Assembly: GCA_022315425.1 (NCBI GenBank)
Contig: JAIUPT010000020.1
Coordinates: 2,108,001 to 2,172,000, forward strand
Direction of reading: 5' to 3'
Origin: Pseudevernia furfuracea
Lineage: Eukaryota > Ascomycota > Lecanoromycetes > Lecanorales > Parmeliaceae
DNA: 64,000 nt
Of this stretch, positions 1-11,692 are shown in pieces (position 1 is the stretch's first letter; every line of letters starts with the position of its first letter). The position numbers and the translations under genes were made by a program. The notes under the pieces are model-generated. The model saw only the letters and a list, made by a program, of their open reading frames with translations. It was not told where the DNA came from and made no database searches.

Positions 1-895
1 CAATAATATTATTTGTCCAGCTATTCTCGCTAACAGCAATATAGGCTTCCTTATCCTCCACGAAATCAAACCAGGCTTTCATTTGCCGCTTACCCTTAAG
101 GATAAGAAACATCGAAAGAAGTCTACTGTCCGCAGAGATGCATTCAATAAGAGTTACCCACTCTCGATTCCCGTCCTGGGTTTTATACACCTGAATGTTC
201 TCTCGAGAACATATCACTCTCGCTTTCCCAGTACCGCCAAGAGCAGATCCTTTCTCGTTCATATTGTACGTATCTTTCTTCTGAATATCGTAGTTCTGAA
301 TCACAGACTTAACAAGCTGAAACCAGTGCAAAAGTAGGTAGAGATCATGAGTAACAGCACGATCCTTGTTTAATGACTGACTAAATCGACTCTGCAACTC
401 CGAATGACGGCCAAGAAACTTCGATACCCAGTTTTTACCTAGTGGCCTATGGTCTCCTTTGTCTACTAGTATCTCAGAAGCCATGAATCTAACTAGTTCA
501 ACTCTGGGAGGCCAATTCCAGGACGTCACTTGCAAGATTCACCCTGTCAGAGCTTCCTCCTCCACCGGGCTGAGTCGTAATTCATTGTCATGTGTCTCTC
601 GATGAGCACGAGTCTTATCGGCAAGACGTCGTCTAAGAGTGGTGAAAATGATATCATACTCGTAGGCAATTGGCGCAATTTCAGACGGCTTTTTGTGGGG
701 ATCTGAGTTGTTCTCATAGAGCAAGTAGACTTGTTTATATTCGTCAATTGCGAGTTGCAATCGCTCTGATTTTGAGATCTCTTTTGAAGCCTTTGGGGGA
801 GTCATAATAACAATTTTGGGAGGCAACGGGGGTACAGGACGGGGTGGAATGGGCTGGTTACTGGCTACGAGGGGATTGTGAATTAATGAGGTCAT
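1..895 (-). pseudogene. Fot1/pogo-type transposase, broken, cut by window start
   Basis: The reverse strand from 895 down to 1 reads as one continuous transposase frame with a single in-frame TGA at 539-541. Residues 1-118 (895-542) carry the helix-turn-helix start of pogo/Fot1 transposases: a segment beginning RLQLAIDEYKQ, a YDI..TTLRRRL recognition helix and a final SPVEEEALTG. After the stop the frame goes on with the linker (VSKFLGRHSELQSRF) and the first catalytic block, YNMNEKG followed by KARVICS. In this family that block is normally N-M-D-E, so the first catalytic Asp is Asn here. The TGA sits where a Trp is usual. Both changes equal G-to-A transitions on the coding strand. The rest of the DDE domain lies beyond position 1. 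This is a decayed DNA transposon; the family call is firm, and RIP as the cause is inference. Confidence 0.85.
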
Positions 896-1021
896 TGTTC
901 AGTCTCCTCGGCGACTATTAGAGACCGAAATGTATAGATTCGTCATAGATATGTGGACTTGTTTGGTGGCTTATGATGGGGGAGATAGATTTGGAATTAT
1001 ATTTGGAAAGCCCTAACCCTA

Positions 1022-1068
1022 AAGTGCATATCCCAGGGAAGTGCATATCCCGGTGAACACGTGTATCC
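1022..1068. repeat. Subterminal repeats upstream of the transposase remnant
   Basis: A GTGCATATCCC core occurs twice in tandem and a weaker GTGTATCC follows it. They lie 130-170 bp upstream of the transposase start, where subterminal repeats of pogo-like elements often sit. The element's outer end was not identified. Confidence 0.4.
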
Positions 1069-1085
1069 TGGTATAAGCGTGGTGC

Positions 1086-1298
1086 TGTGCAAATAGTCAG
1101 CAATCAAAGCAAGATTCAAATCACTTTCAGTTGCATTATTCCAGCACCACTACTATCGTAACTATAGTGTGTAGGGATGATCAATTGACTAGCTAAGCGC
1201 GAAGGAATCGAATCTATTCAAGCCAAGGGAAATAACAGCCCCCACAGCATCACAGCATCTCTTTTTTTCCCCATATCTGTGCAATTAGTCAGCAATCA
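1086..1298. repeat. 21-bp direct repeat pair
   Basis: The 21-bp string TGTGCAAATAGTCAGCAATCA at 1086-1106 recurs at 1278-1298 with one A-to-T change. The pair lies between the transposase remnant and the STAND gene at 1654. The rest of 896-1653 holds no gene that I can see. Confidence 0.6.
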
Positions 1299-1582
1299 TA
1301 ATGATCATGGTGGTCAGCGATGAGGCTCTTTTGTACGAGCATCCTTGCGCTTTGGTACTAGGATGCTCTTATGGTCAGTTGACAGTCAGCCATCTGCCAC
1401 AAAAGGAGCAGCCACGTTCCCACCTGACCAATCAAGTCCGTCTTTCCTAGCCATACCAAGACCGGTAACCGCATTTGGTAAGAGAAGACATCTGTCAGCG
1501 CGATCATCAAACACATCCAATATTCTTTGCTGTTTCTTTCGGAACACCCTCTAGCCCCCCCACCTCAATGGCGTTCCCACCT

Positions 1583-1588
1583 TATAAA
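1583..1588 (+). promoter_or_regulatory. TATA box candidate for the NACHT-ankyrin gene
   Basis: TATAAA lies 66-71 nt before the ATG at 1654, just after a CA-rich stretch. The position fits a fungal TATA element; no other support. Confidence 0.4.
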
Positions 1589-1653
1589 GGGCGCGATCCG
1601 CGGGTGCAGCTTTATTACTTTTACTCCCTGCCTCAGCCTGAGATATCGGCACG

Positions 1654-4600
1654 ATGTCTCCGGTGTCTCACGATCCAAATACCTTGCTGGCTCAGACGGC
1701 AGCACCAAGTGCACTGGCTGGCCTCTCCGCTACAGCTGCCGTTGACTCATCAGAACTTGGCTCGCCCATCCCACAATCCATGTAAGCCTTGCCCGACTAT
1801 CGCACTCTAAAGTATAGCTGAAATTTCTCTAGCTTCACTACGGATGCAAGCATACGGGCATGGGACGCGCATGTGCAAAAGCTTGATCCAAAAGAGCGAG
1901 ATTTCCTCCTAAGATATGCCACTGGAAGCGCCGAATCATTTTCCAGCCTTGCCCAGCGCATCTGCATCAAGCACCAGAAGCAGAGCCGGTTAAGCAAGAT
2001 CAATGACTTGCTCAGACCTTTTTGTAGGACCTTAGGCATGTACATGCCCGTTGCATCGGCTGCATCCCAAGCAGACCCATATCCGTCCTCATTAGTTATA
2101 GGAGGAATCATCGGTCTCTTGCAAATTAGTGACAATTTTGATTCCTATCAGAAGTTAATCATGAAGTGGCTATCAAAGCTAAGTGCAAAGGCCGCTCTGC
2201 TCATGGAATTCGACATTTGCATTTATCAGTACGACGACGAAATCCAAGACGCACTTGCGCTGATCTATGGCGACATCCTCGATTTTTGTCAGAAAGCCTT
2301 GAGACTGTACGTTGATGAGGAGGGAAAACGCCGAAGTGGCTTCATAGTATTTGGCAAATCCCTGATAGAACGCTTTTCGGACACTTTTGGCGAAATTGTC
2401 GACAACTTCGACGTGCATCTTGAAAATTACAAGGCACGAGCCGAGCTTTGCAATTCGAGGCGCCTGATGCAAATATTCCGGGTTGTGGTAAACTCAGCCT
2501 TGGAACAGCGTCACGCCTACAAAGAGATCACGGACTCGTTGGCCACCGGAAGAAATGAAATGGAGGCGCGACAGCTGCAAGCCTATCAAGCGCAGGTCTC
2601 AGCCTCTCAAGAAATTCGTGATTCTCACCGCCAAACTCGCGAAGAAATCATAGACTCGTTACTCGCAGGAAGAAGTGAAGCGCAGGCCCAAGCTGGTTAG
2701 CCATTTTTCCGAGTTATTGTTACCCCTTTCGCGAATCAATTGGAGTCATGAGGCATATTTCGGAAGCCGGGGGGAAAATCTGGCTCCTGAGATATGTCTG
2801 TTGATCCAAAACCATCTTAAAGTGGCAGTGCTGATCCCGCAATCACGTAGACCAACGGGCAGCTGAGCTCAAGCGTGCTAGCGAGAAGGAGGAAACAATA
2901 AGAAAAGGTTTGGATAATGGAAAACCATTCATGTTTCTACCATGAAAGCTGAAACCTGTATAGAAGCAAAGAAAAGGCTGGTAATGGACTGGCTACCTGC
3001 GGTGCAACTCCAACATATCCACTACGAAAGATCTGCTTCGGTTGTCACAGGCACTGGGATTTGGTTTCGAACTCATAGAGTGTACGAAAGCTGGAAGTCC
3101 TCCACTCACTCGAACCTACTTTGGGTCAAAGGCAAGCCTGGTTGCGGTAAATCAGTTCTGGCTGCGGTGACTTGGGACGAGCTGAAACCACTCCAAAGTG
3201 ACAACATTGCTGTCGCACGTTTCTACTGTGACTCATCCAACCCGGAAAGATCGAGCTACTCGTTTCTGTTGACTACACTACTCAAGCAGATCAGCGGCCA
3301 GAGTGCACAGCTTCACCATGATCTGGAGCAAACTTATGACAAGGAAGGGTGTGAGTAATTCCCTAACAGTTCGATCAATGGCATGTTTTCTATTTTAATT
3401 TATGAGACTTCTTATGATTCTTTAATCCCAGAATAGCATCAAGGCAATACTGATCTGGAGATCTGCTAGTAATTCAAGATCGGGGCCCAGGGGCCAATGA
3501 AGTTGAGAAGCTGCTGCCGACTATAATTTCGGGCTTTACTCAGGCGTTCATCATAGTAGATGGCTTGGATGAACTCCGAGAAACCAAGGAATTCCTCAGA
3601 TTCCTGCCTCAGCTCTTGCGTGTGACAACATGCACGTTGAGAGTCATTATTTTCTGCCGGGACTATTTACCTGACCAACTGCCGGTACTAAATCCACTCA
3701 AGGACTATCCACAACTCCACGTGGACCAGGGTGCCAACAAAGACGATATCGGAATCTTCATTTCCAGCAAACTCTCAACGGACGACCCTGATTGGGATAC
3801 TGAGCTACTGGACGTTGTGAAGACTGTACTACTAGACAGAGCCGATGGCATGTTTCTTTATGTCAGTCTCATAGTTGGTAGATTGCGAGGATCCCTGTCG
3901 CAAAGCGAACTCATCGATCGGCTCAAGTCCCTGCCAAAGGGTTTGTCAAACGCTTATGAAGCGAACCTAAAGCGAATTTTGAACCAGGAGGACGAAGGCG
4001 ATAAGGTATTGACCCTGAAAATCTTGCTCTGGATTGCAAATGCCAACCGGCCCTTGTCACGGAAGGAACTTCTTGAAGCCCTCTGCATCCGTCATGGGAC
4101 GAATGCGAAAGATAGAGGTGGGACAGACCGAGAGTTTACGACTTTTTGTGCTGAATTGGTTCATTTTGATCATGATGACTTCTACCACCTTGTTCATACC
4201 TCACTTCGAGACTATCTATTCGGGGTGCCCAATGACACTACGGTGGAGCTGGAAGACTACCGAGTGATGCAGCTCCACGCCGAGAGAACTTTGGCCGAGG
4301 CTTGCCTTACGTATCTCCTTTTTGAGCAGTTCAGTGCAGGTCCCGTTCGCACAGCTGAGGACCTTGAACCACTACTGCTAGAAAATCCCTTTCTCCGGTA
4401 TGCTGCTGAGAATTGGGGTACTCATGTTGCGTTAGCGGCTGATGATGCACCGACTGATCTGGTATGGGAATTTGTCGATAACGAAAATGCAAGGAACCTT
4501 TCCATGCAGGTGATCATGTCTGAAGAGAATGTTTACCCATTCCCAGGATCCTCGAGTCCATTGCACATACTTGCCTACTTCGGGCTCTCAGAGTTCGCAA

Positions 4601-7600
4601 ACGCGCGTCCTGGGTTGAGAGCGCTCAAGCACCGGATCGACGGCTTTGGGCTGTTGCCGCTAGACTATGCAATGGTGAAAATGGGTCGAGCCATGTGTTT
4701 GTGGCTCCTTGAGAAGGAGGAAGATCGTGTTTTGGCGGCTGGGCCTGTAATGGCTCGTTACTCAGCATATCATTTTGCTGTCATACTCGAGTGGAACGAT
4801 GTCCTCGAGCGACTGATCTCAAATGGATATGACGTCAATTTTGTGACCTCCAACAAAAGGCGAACACCACTTGCAGAGGCCGCTGCGCAAGGCAACGAAT
4901 GGGCTGTCAATAGACTCTTGAAAGCAAACGCTGATGCCAATGCCAAAGATACCGATGGGAGGAATCCACTTATGATCGCACTAGACGAATGCCATCAGAA
5001 TCTAGTGTTACCGCTCCTTCAAAACGGCACGGACAGTGGTGCTCAAGATGACGATGGAGTGAGTGCGCTGCACATTGCAGTGGACACTGGGAACCTGGAG
5101 GCCACCAAGTTGCTTCTTGAGCGAAAGCCCCCCTTGCAAATGACTGGCGAAAAACATTGGAATCGGACACCAATTCATCTGGCCGCAGAGCATGATCACG
5201 ATGAAATCTTTAGAGAGCTACATAACTACGGAGCTGAGTTGGAGGCTACATGTATGGGAGGCTTTCGGCCGATGCATCTTGCTGCATATCACAATTCGTT
5301 GAAAGTCGCTCGGCTGTTAGTGGAACTGAAGGCCGAAAGAAACCCACTGTCGGAGGATGAGACGACTGTTCTACATATTGCTGCGGAGTACAGTGACGTT
5401 GAATTCGTTGAGCTTGTACTCGCCATAGAGCCTGAGGTCAATGCGAAAGAAAGAGAATTTTCAAATACTGCACTGCATGCAGCAGCTGCGGCAGGCAAAA
5501 CTGGAGTTTGTAAGCTGCTCCTCGACAGAGGTGCGGCCGTAGATCTGCCTAACGCCACAAAGCACACGGCGTTACATCATGCGGTGACCCAAGGCCATAC
5601 GGAGACGGTTAAGCTTCTACTGGATCGCCGATTCAGTCCTATGAGGACTGCCGTGTTCGACTCACCTGTACTGCACTATGCAGCTAATGAAGGCAATAAA
5701 GAGTTAATACAGCCACTCATTGAGGCTCAAGCAGATCCAGAAGCGCCAAATAGTCACGGACACCGAGCACTACATTTCGCCGCTAGAAAAGGACATAGAG
5801 ACTTCGTCGAGCAACTGTTTACGGCTGTGCCGTACCTTGATGCGAACTCTCAAGATTTAGAAGAGGAGACAGCTCTGCATTTGGCTGCCGCTGCTGGTCA
5901 TCTGTCTACTGTTCAACTACTCGAAGAGAGAGGGGCCCAATCCTCCATATTAGGTTCCGGCAAAAACCTACCCCTCCATTATGCTGCTTGGGACGGTCAC
6001 ATCCAAATCATTGAACTGCTCCTTTCCGATGCCAATATGAACGCCAAAGGCTACGGTGGCCGAACGGTATTGAATATAGGTGCACTACGAGGACACGAGA
6101 GTGTTGTGCGTTTGCTATTGGACCGAAATGCTATGCTAGAGTTGGGAGATGATGATCAATCAACCCCGCTGATGAATGCCGTGCGAATGAACCACAACCA
6201 GATCGCGCTACTCCTCATCAGCAAGGGTGCAAATGTCCATACAGTTGATGGCGAGCATAGAACGCTACTACAACGAGCAGCCCGAAATGGAGATTTTGAC
6301 CTGGTGAAACTCCTCTTAGATCGATGTTGTGATATCCATGCCGTCTCAGATTTTGGCGATACGCCGTTCCTTGAGGCTGTCTTTTCCAACAACTTGAAAG
6401 TCATTGACTTATTCTCCGAACACGGGGCAGACGGTAGTCGCGACCAGAACAAGCTAGGGACTACTTCTGTTCACGCTGCTGCAGAAGAGGGAAATTTGCA
6501 GATGCTCGTCAAATTGCTCAATGCTGGCGCAAAGCCAGATTCGGTCGACCAGCTTGGGAGAAGTGCTCTGCTTATAGCAGCGGCTGAAGGCCGCCACGCC
6601 CTCGTAGAGCCGTTGCTTAGCTTGGGGCTCAATGTGGATGGCTTTGATAGTTACTATGGGACACCTCTGGGCACCGCATGTCAAGGTGGTTACATTCGCT
6701 TTGTAGAAACTCTACTCCAGCATGACGCAAATATCCATCTATGCACGAAACACGCCGGTATGACTCCACTTCATCACGCGGCAGCTATGCATCAACCTCA
6801 GATCATTCGGAAACTTGTTGGCCTTCGTGCGAATATATACTCACGAGACCGCTACGCTCATTCGGCACTCGATTATGCGAGGACACATCCAGCATCATTT
6901 GAGGCTATCAAGCATGACGGATTACAGTATGTTGCGCTAAACCCAGCAGATCGTCAGGCGGTACTCTGGCGCACTATTCGAGATGAGCTAGAGTGCTTGC
7001 TTTCAATTGGCAAGCCACTCACTGTGGAGATTGAAATCACCAGAATATTAAAGCTCGCCGTTCTTGCCACCAGCTTTCTATATTTGAGAGATGAAGATAA
7101 GGATCAAATTATCAAGTATCTGTACATGGAGCTGTCTTTCCGCGCGGACTCCGCAGACCTTCGACTCAATATCGATTGCAACATCTGCAAAATCTCCCTG
7201 AATGGCTTGGACTTTTGTGTCTGCCGTGAGTGCCATACTCTACAGTTGTGCACAAAATGTCACAAGAACTATGAAGAAGGGTGGAAAAGCCCCAACAGTG
7301 CGCCTAAAGGCGTCAAGGAGATGGAGAAGCTCGAGAAGGACATTGAGCCATTAAGAGAAATTATGCTACCCATCATCGATGAAATAAAACTTCAATTCGT
7401 TTTCTTCATTTTCAGCTTCTTCACGTCCGTTCATACCTGGGCAGATACCAAACGCAAGGAATACGAGGCTTGGGAATCTAAATTCGACGAGAATGGTCTC
7501 TATGAGTTGAGGAAACGTCCAGGTCAAAAGCTTCTTAAGTTGCTTGAGGAAGGACGAGTGTTTATGAAGAGCATGGAAGAGAAAGGACTCAAGTTTGATG

Positions 7601-8796
7601 AGCAGAGGGAGGATTGTGCAGGCCTGAAAACGAAATTTTCAGATTACCATCGCACCCACAATGTCTTCAGGGATAATGATGGATTCGATTGCTCTGGTCA
7701 TGAATATTTCAAAATCTCAAAGAAGGAGTATGACCAGGTGCGTTTAGACCGTCATGTGTTTCAGCCTGATCGGCGACTTGCGGATGAATGGTTTCGTGAG
7801 CTCCTAGGAAAGTGCCCATCTATTGATAGTGCAAGCGAGACAGGGGTGGAGCTGGATCAAAGCTTGTGCGGAGAAAGTCTCAAACCCACAACGGAGCTCC
7901 GAGAACCGACAGACTCAGACGCACCGAGTGGGAGACCCAAAGACGGGGTATACGTCGCAAAAATCGCACCAGCAGTATTGCGAGAAACACAAGGGGAAGA
8001 AGCACTGTCAAACGATGAGAATCCACCGAAAAAAGGCCGTGCGTCTACTAAGAAGCCCAGTGACGAACTTTCCAACAGTCGTCCCAAAATGCCGCAAGGT
8101 CTGAGATCTTCATTTACGCTAAATAATGCTCCGAAACACGTACCGGCTACTGAACAGCAAAAACCAGCTGTTGACAACAAGGCTGTCATAGACGAACTGC
8201 GTTCTCCCACTGATGCGGTTGCCGCATTCTCGAACCTCAAAGGCGCTGATGATGAAGCCCCTGCCGGTCGAATCTCCAATACCATGAGGTTCACTGTGGA
8301 GCTACTGGAGAGACACCGTATTCTAAAGCGGAGGATCACCTCACCAACACTCGACACCGGAGATCCCTTCGATGATTCATCTCTGAAACGTCGAGCGACG
8401 ACGCCTTTTCCAAGAGTCCAGGCATCCCACAATTGGACCATTCCCCACCGTTTCGAAGACCCTCCGCAACAGGAGGCGTCAGAAGCTGAAGCTGGAGATG
8501 ATGATTCCGCATCACCGTCCGGAACACCCCCTCTCACTCAAGAAACAGAAACGCTCCCCCCAGCTTCCCAACAAAACCCAGCGGAACCCTCAAACGAGGA
8601 AGAGCAGAGAACCGCCGTCTCCATCTCCAACAGCGACAACTACGGCAGGCTGGTAATGCTCGCATTGAGAGTGGCCGAAAGCATCTTCCCTGGGTTCCAA
8701 GCTTTCTTCATCAAGGTCCGGCTGGAGCGGGGCGATTCGGCCGAGTATTCGCTCCAGTTGGACGTTGTGGAGAGTAGAGCGGTGGAGGGAGAATAA
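1654..8796 (+). CDS. STAND receptor: NACHT, ankyrin repeats, Cys-rich module
   Basis: Model: exons 1654-1781, 1833-2695, 2851-2907, 2949-3350, 3470-8796, giving 2258 aa. Residues 43-300 form a helical N-terminal domain of the kind (DUF7708/Goodbye-like) that precedes NACHT in fungal STAND proteins. A charged helix follows, then the NACHT: GTGIW before it, Walker A GKPGCGKS (near 411-418), Walker B IIVDGLDE (near 511-518), FCRDYLP sensor, and the LLWIANANRPLSRKELLEAL winged-helix segment. Around residues 913-1628 there are about 20 ankyrin repeats (TPLHHAA-type cores). Residues 1719-1750 hold a CxxC...CxCxxC...CxxC cluster like a ZZ-type zinc finger, then coiled coil and a disordered acidic tail. 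Such proteins sense ligands through the repeats and switch on nucleotide binding, commonly in allorecognition or immunity. The 41-nt third intron is weak (GTTTGG donor). The 3469 acceptor could be 3460 instead. Domain calls are strong and exon joins moderate. Confidence 0.85.
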
Positions 8797-9104
8797 TGGG
8801 TCGGTGGGATCTGGCATCTTAAAGCAGAAGGCGGAGGCGAGAGAGCCGTACCGTAGAGCCAGTCGCCCAAGCGTACATGGTCACGTCGGTTGCGGCGACA
8901 TGGCACGAGCGCGCGCACAGGGTCGTCACCCAGGTGCGCTCGCTCGCTCGCTCGTGTTTGATTCGTGAAGGAGGGAGGGGGGACGCCTGTGGAATTTTTA
9001 TCGGGGCTTGGGGGCTTTTGCACCCCGACGGCCATAAATCTCTCCCCGCTGACTGACATCCGCCAACACGTACGCCCCTGCTTACTCGGACGGACACTGG
9101 ATAT

Positions 9105-9130
9105 CTGCTCTGCTCTGCTCTGCTCTGCTC
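9105..9130. repeat. (TGCTC)n microsatellite
   Basis: About five perfect copies of the pentamer TGCTC. Confidence 0.9.
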
Positions 9131-9208
9131 CTGCTCTCCGGAAAAAAAAACCCCACCCATCGAATCCCCCACCCACTCCGCCAGGTCAGCGAAGCTAGCG
9201 CTCCCCCT

Positions 9209-9256
9209 TTTTTCCTTTTTTCCTTTCTTTTTTCCTTTCTTTTTTCTTTTTTGTTC
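9209..9256. repeat. Polypyrimidine tract
   Basis: Nearly 50 nt of T and C only, in TTTTTTCC/TTTC units on the plus strand. Confidence 0.85.
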
Positions 9257-9372
9257 AAGAAAAGAACAGGAACAGAGAGAGAGGGAGAGAGTAGGTGTGT
9301 ACGTAGAACGTGCGTCTCGCGAAGGAGGTCTTTTGGCAGATGGGGGGGACAGAGGGGAAGCAAGCAATGAAT

Positions 9373-9413
9373 GAGCTGAGCTGAGCTGAGTGGTGGTGGT
9401 GGTGGTGGTGGTG
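9373..9413. repeat. GAGCT and TGG microsatellites, adjacent
   Basis: Three and a half copies of GAGCT run directly into about eight copies of TGG. Confidence 0.9.
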
Positions 9414-9936
9414 GACTGAGGGTATGGTTTTTCACGGGTGCAAGGTTTGGAATCGGGATTCATTCTTATAACTATTGCAGTGGATATCTCTGTCAGTCAA
9501 GAAGACTTGCATTGCAGTTCGTTCGGAGCCGTTGGGGTTTCTGCTGTTCTTACGCGGGTTTTTTGTGGGGCTTCAATCTTCATACGGGATGGTGGTTTTT
9601 ATTTTATGGATGAGAATTTACTACCCTACTGTTGTATGGTTTGAGCGTTACATAGGTAGCGGAAAAGCCTTTGCCTCCTCGTCGGTGTGGACTTTGTCGA
9701 TATCCTTACAGGTTTCCTCTAATCACGACTTTTGGCTCATTCTCTTACTAATGTAGCTGAAAGATGCAGGGAACACATCGAGCAATCAATTTTGATTTGG
9801 TCTTTGACATTGTGTTTAAGATTGCATGTAAACTTTGAAGAGTCTGACGAAGATTGGCACAATATCACGCGCCTCCGACGCCAACAACACCAAGTCTCCC
9901 ACGTGCGAGAAAACGATAGATGACCGAGTCGATCGA

Positions 9937-11430
9937 TCAATCAGCGGAGTCGTCCCTCTCATAAACAAAGGGCTTCGACCCAACAATCCCCTGTTTCCTC
10001 AAATCCTCCACAATCAGCCATCCTTCCCACCACACACCGTTCTTGCATCTCTTCTCCGTCTCCGCATTGTACATCTCCACCAGCTTCACGTCTTCTTGCA
10101 GGGCCTCGAACTGGCGAAACTCATCGGCGGCTTCGGACGGCGTCTCTGCTAGGACGGTCGTGTCTGCTTGCGCTCCTAAGACTGACGTCTTCATCATTTC
10201 CTCGATGCGGAACGCAGCGGCGGCGATTTCGGGTTGCGGTCCAGGTAGTTTGCAGAAGCGGCAGTGCTTGCTTGGGGAGCCCGAGAGGTAGGTGCGGTCG
10301 TGGTGGTTCGTGCAGGTGCAGGTGCAGTGGATGTGAGACGAGCGTTTAGCGTCGGCGTTGGAGGCTTGAGCAACTGACGGGTTGGCTTCTTTGAGTTGTC
10401 TGCCATGCTTTATATGCCTTTGAATGTATTTGGCGATGTATAAGAACGGATCTTCCTCGTCGAGGTTGGGTGCGATTGAAGAATCCTCCGTGGGTGACGA
10501 CGGCTCTGAGGCAATTGCTTTCGATGACCACCATTTGGCGGGTGAAGAGGGCTCCGAAAATTCTCGGAGCGTGGAGGAGCCGATGGATGAGGCCTTCGTG
10601 TGGCGTGAAGACCGTCTGGATTCGGACCTGAGTGAATTTGGCGACGTGGGCTGGAGTGTCAGGCTCGAACATGAGGAGGCGCCTGGGCTCGGTGTAGGGT
10701 GGATGTCGCATAGGGAGAACTCTTCAGGCACTGTCAGGCCTTGTGTGTATTCGAGCTTCAGATGCCAGCAGAGTGTGGGGGTGTGCCCCTGATTCACGGC
10801 CTTTGAACGGGGAGTGAAGCTAAAATCAAGAACACCAATTTGCGATGCGAAGCCGTGGTGATCGGGGAGTCTAGTGGCGTCACCGCTAATCTCAACTTGT
10901 TTTGGCTTATCAGGTTTGGCTTTAGGCTTTTCAATGTCGTCAAAGAGATTCAAGTTCTTGAGTCTAAAGACTTCAACCTCGTCCCCTTTGCGCTCTGCCT
11001 CTCTAAGCTTTTGCTTTCTTAGCTTAAGAAGCTCTTCTACTTTGCGGTCGGTAACTTTGCGATCAAGTCGCTGTACAGGACCTGGACCATTGACATCTCC
11101 ATACTGTTGAGTTGACCCAAAGCTCGTATTTCGGCCATGTACTTGTGGTTCTGCCGGAACAGGGCCCGCGTCACTGCTAGCCCGTCCTCTAGTCTTAGTA
11201 GAGCTCACATTTTCACCAGATCGCTGACTAGAGCCACGATGGAGTCGAAGCAATGTCGTCCGCTGGTCGACAGCGGTAGCGTTCAAAGATATTCCGCCAA
11301 GATGTATGCGCGGCCAGGGAGAAAGCTCGTTGGAAACGTGCGGTACGAGCGACATCGTAACAGGAAGTTGTTGAGGGAAATCCTCGGTGAGAGGAGCGGT
11401 GCTGGCATAATTGGATGTGAAGTCGACCAT
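9937..11430 (-). CDS. Disordered hypothetical protein with Cys/His cluster
   Basis: Single exon, 497 aa from the ATG at 11430; an earlier in-frame ATG at 11514 would add 28 residues of Ser/Phe-rich sequence, and I prefer the inner start MVDFTSNYAS. I do not recognise the family. Visible: a charged helix (KVEELLKLRKQKLREAERKG) near residues 125-150, long Ser/Pro/Thr-rich stretches, a tight Cys/His group CTCTCTNHHD followed some 14 residues later by HCRFCKLPG that could bind a metal, and an ordered acidic C-terminus with KNGVWWEGWLIVEDL. No signal peptide or membrane segment, so cytosolic or nuclear is likely. The 3' end faces the 3' end of the STAND gene. An open frame of this length without stops, and a conserved-looking C-terminus, support a real gene. 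Confidence 0.7.
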   Translation of the reverse strand: MVDFTSNYASTAPLTEDFPQQLPVTMSLVPHVSNELSPWPRIHLGGISLNATAVDQRTTLLRLHRGSSQRSGENVSSTKTRGRASSDAGPVPAEPQVHGRNTSFGSTQQYGDVNGPGPVQRLDRKVTDRKVEELLKLRKQKLREAERKGDEVEVFRLKNLNLFDDIEKPKAKPDKPKQVEISGDATRLPDHHGFASQIGVLDFSFTPRSKAVNQGHTPTLCWHLKLEYTQGLTVPEEFSLCDIHPTPSPGASSCSSLTLQPTSPNSLRSESRRSSRHTKASSIGSSTLREFSEPSSPAKWWSSKAIASEPSSPTEDSSIAPNLDEEDPFLYIAKYIQRHIKHGRQLKEANPSVAQASNADAKRSSHIHCTCTCTNHHDRTYLSGSPSKHCRFCKLPGPQPEIAAAAFRIEEMMKTSVLGAQADTTVLAETPSEAADEFRQFEALQEDVKLVEMYNAETEKRCKNGVWWEGWLIVEDLRKQGIVGSKPFVYERDDSAD

Positions 11431-11692
11431 AGAGCTAGAGTTGGAAGTGAAGCAAAAACTCAGGATGGTTGTGAAAGAGTGAAACTTTATGGTTTTAGAC
11501 TTTGCGACATCCACGTTGCACGGACATTGGAGACGAACAATGCCATTGAATCATGGCACAAAGAGTCCAGTCAAAGCCTGTTGTTCCATTTCGTAGTGGC
11601 AGTATTCCCTTTGTTTTCCGCAGCTGAAAGGTTCACTGCGCCAAGCAGCGTAGCACTTGGGGATACCACCTCGCAAATGACAAAAGGCAGCT

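Larger units (their letters stand above)
8797..9936. other. Intergenic, low-complexity DNA
   Basis: No convincing gene. Long reading frames here are made of simple repeats: (TGCTC)n at 9105-9130, a pyrimidine tract at 9209-9256, GAGCT units at 9373-9390 and (TGG)n at 9391-9413. The stretch is the shared 3' side of the STAND gene and of the reverse-strand gene ending at 9937. Confidence 0.7.

Noticed and set aside
7857..8537. 226-codon open frame on the strand opposite the STAND gene tail
   Set aside because: Its Ser/Gly-rich content mirrors the biased codons of the sense gene; no motif, start context or splice logic of its own.
8819..9463. 214-codon reverse frame after the STAND gene
   Set aside because: It is built from microsatellites (Thr run from TGG units, Lys/Gly run from the pyrimidine tract, EQSRAEQS from TGCTC).
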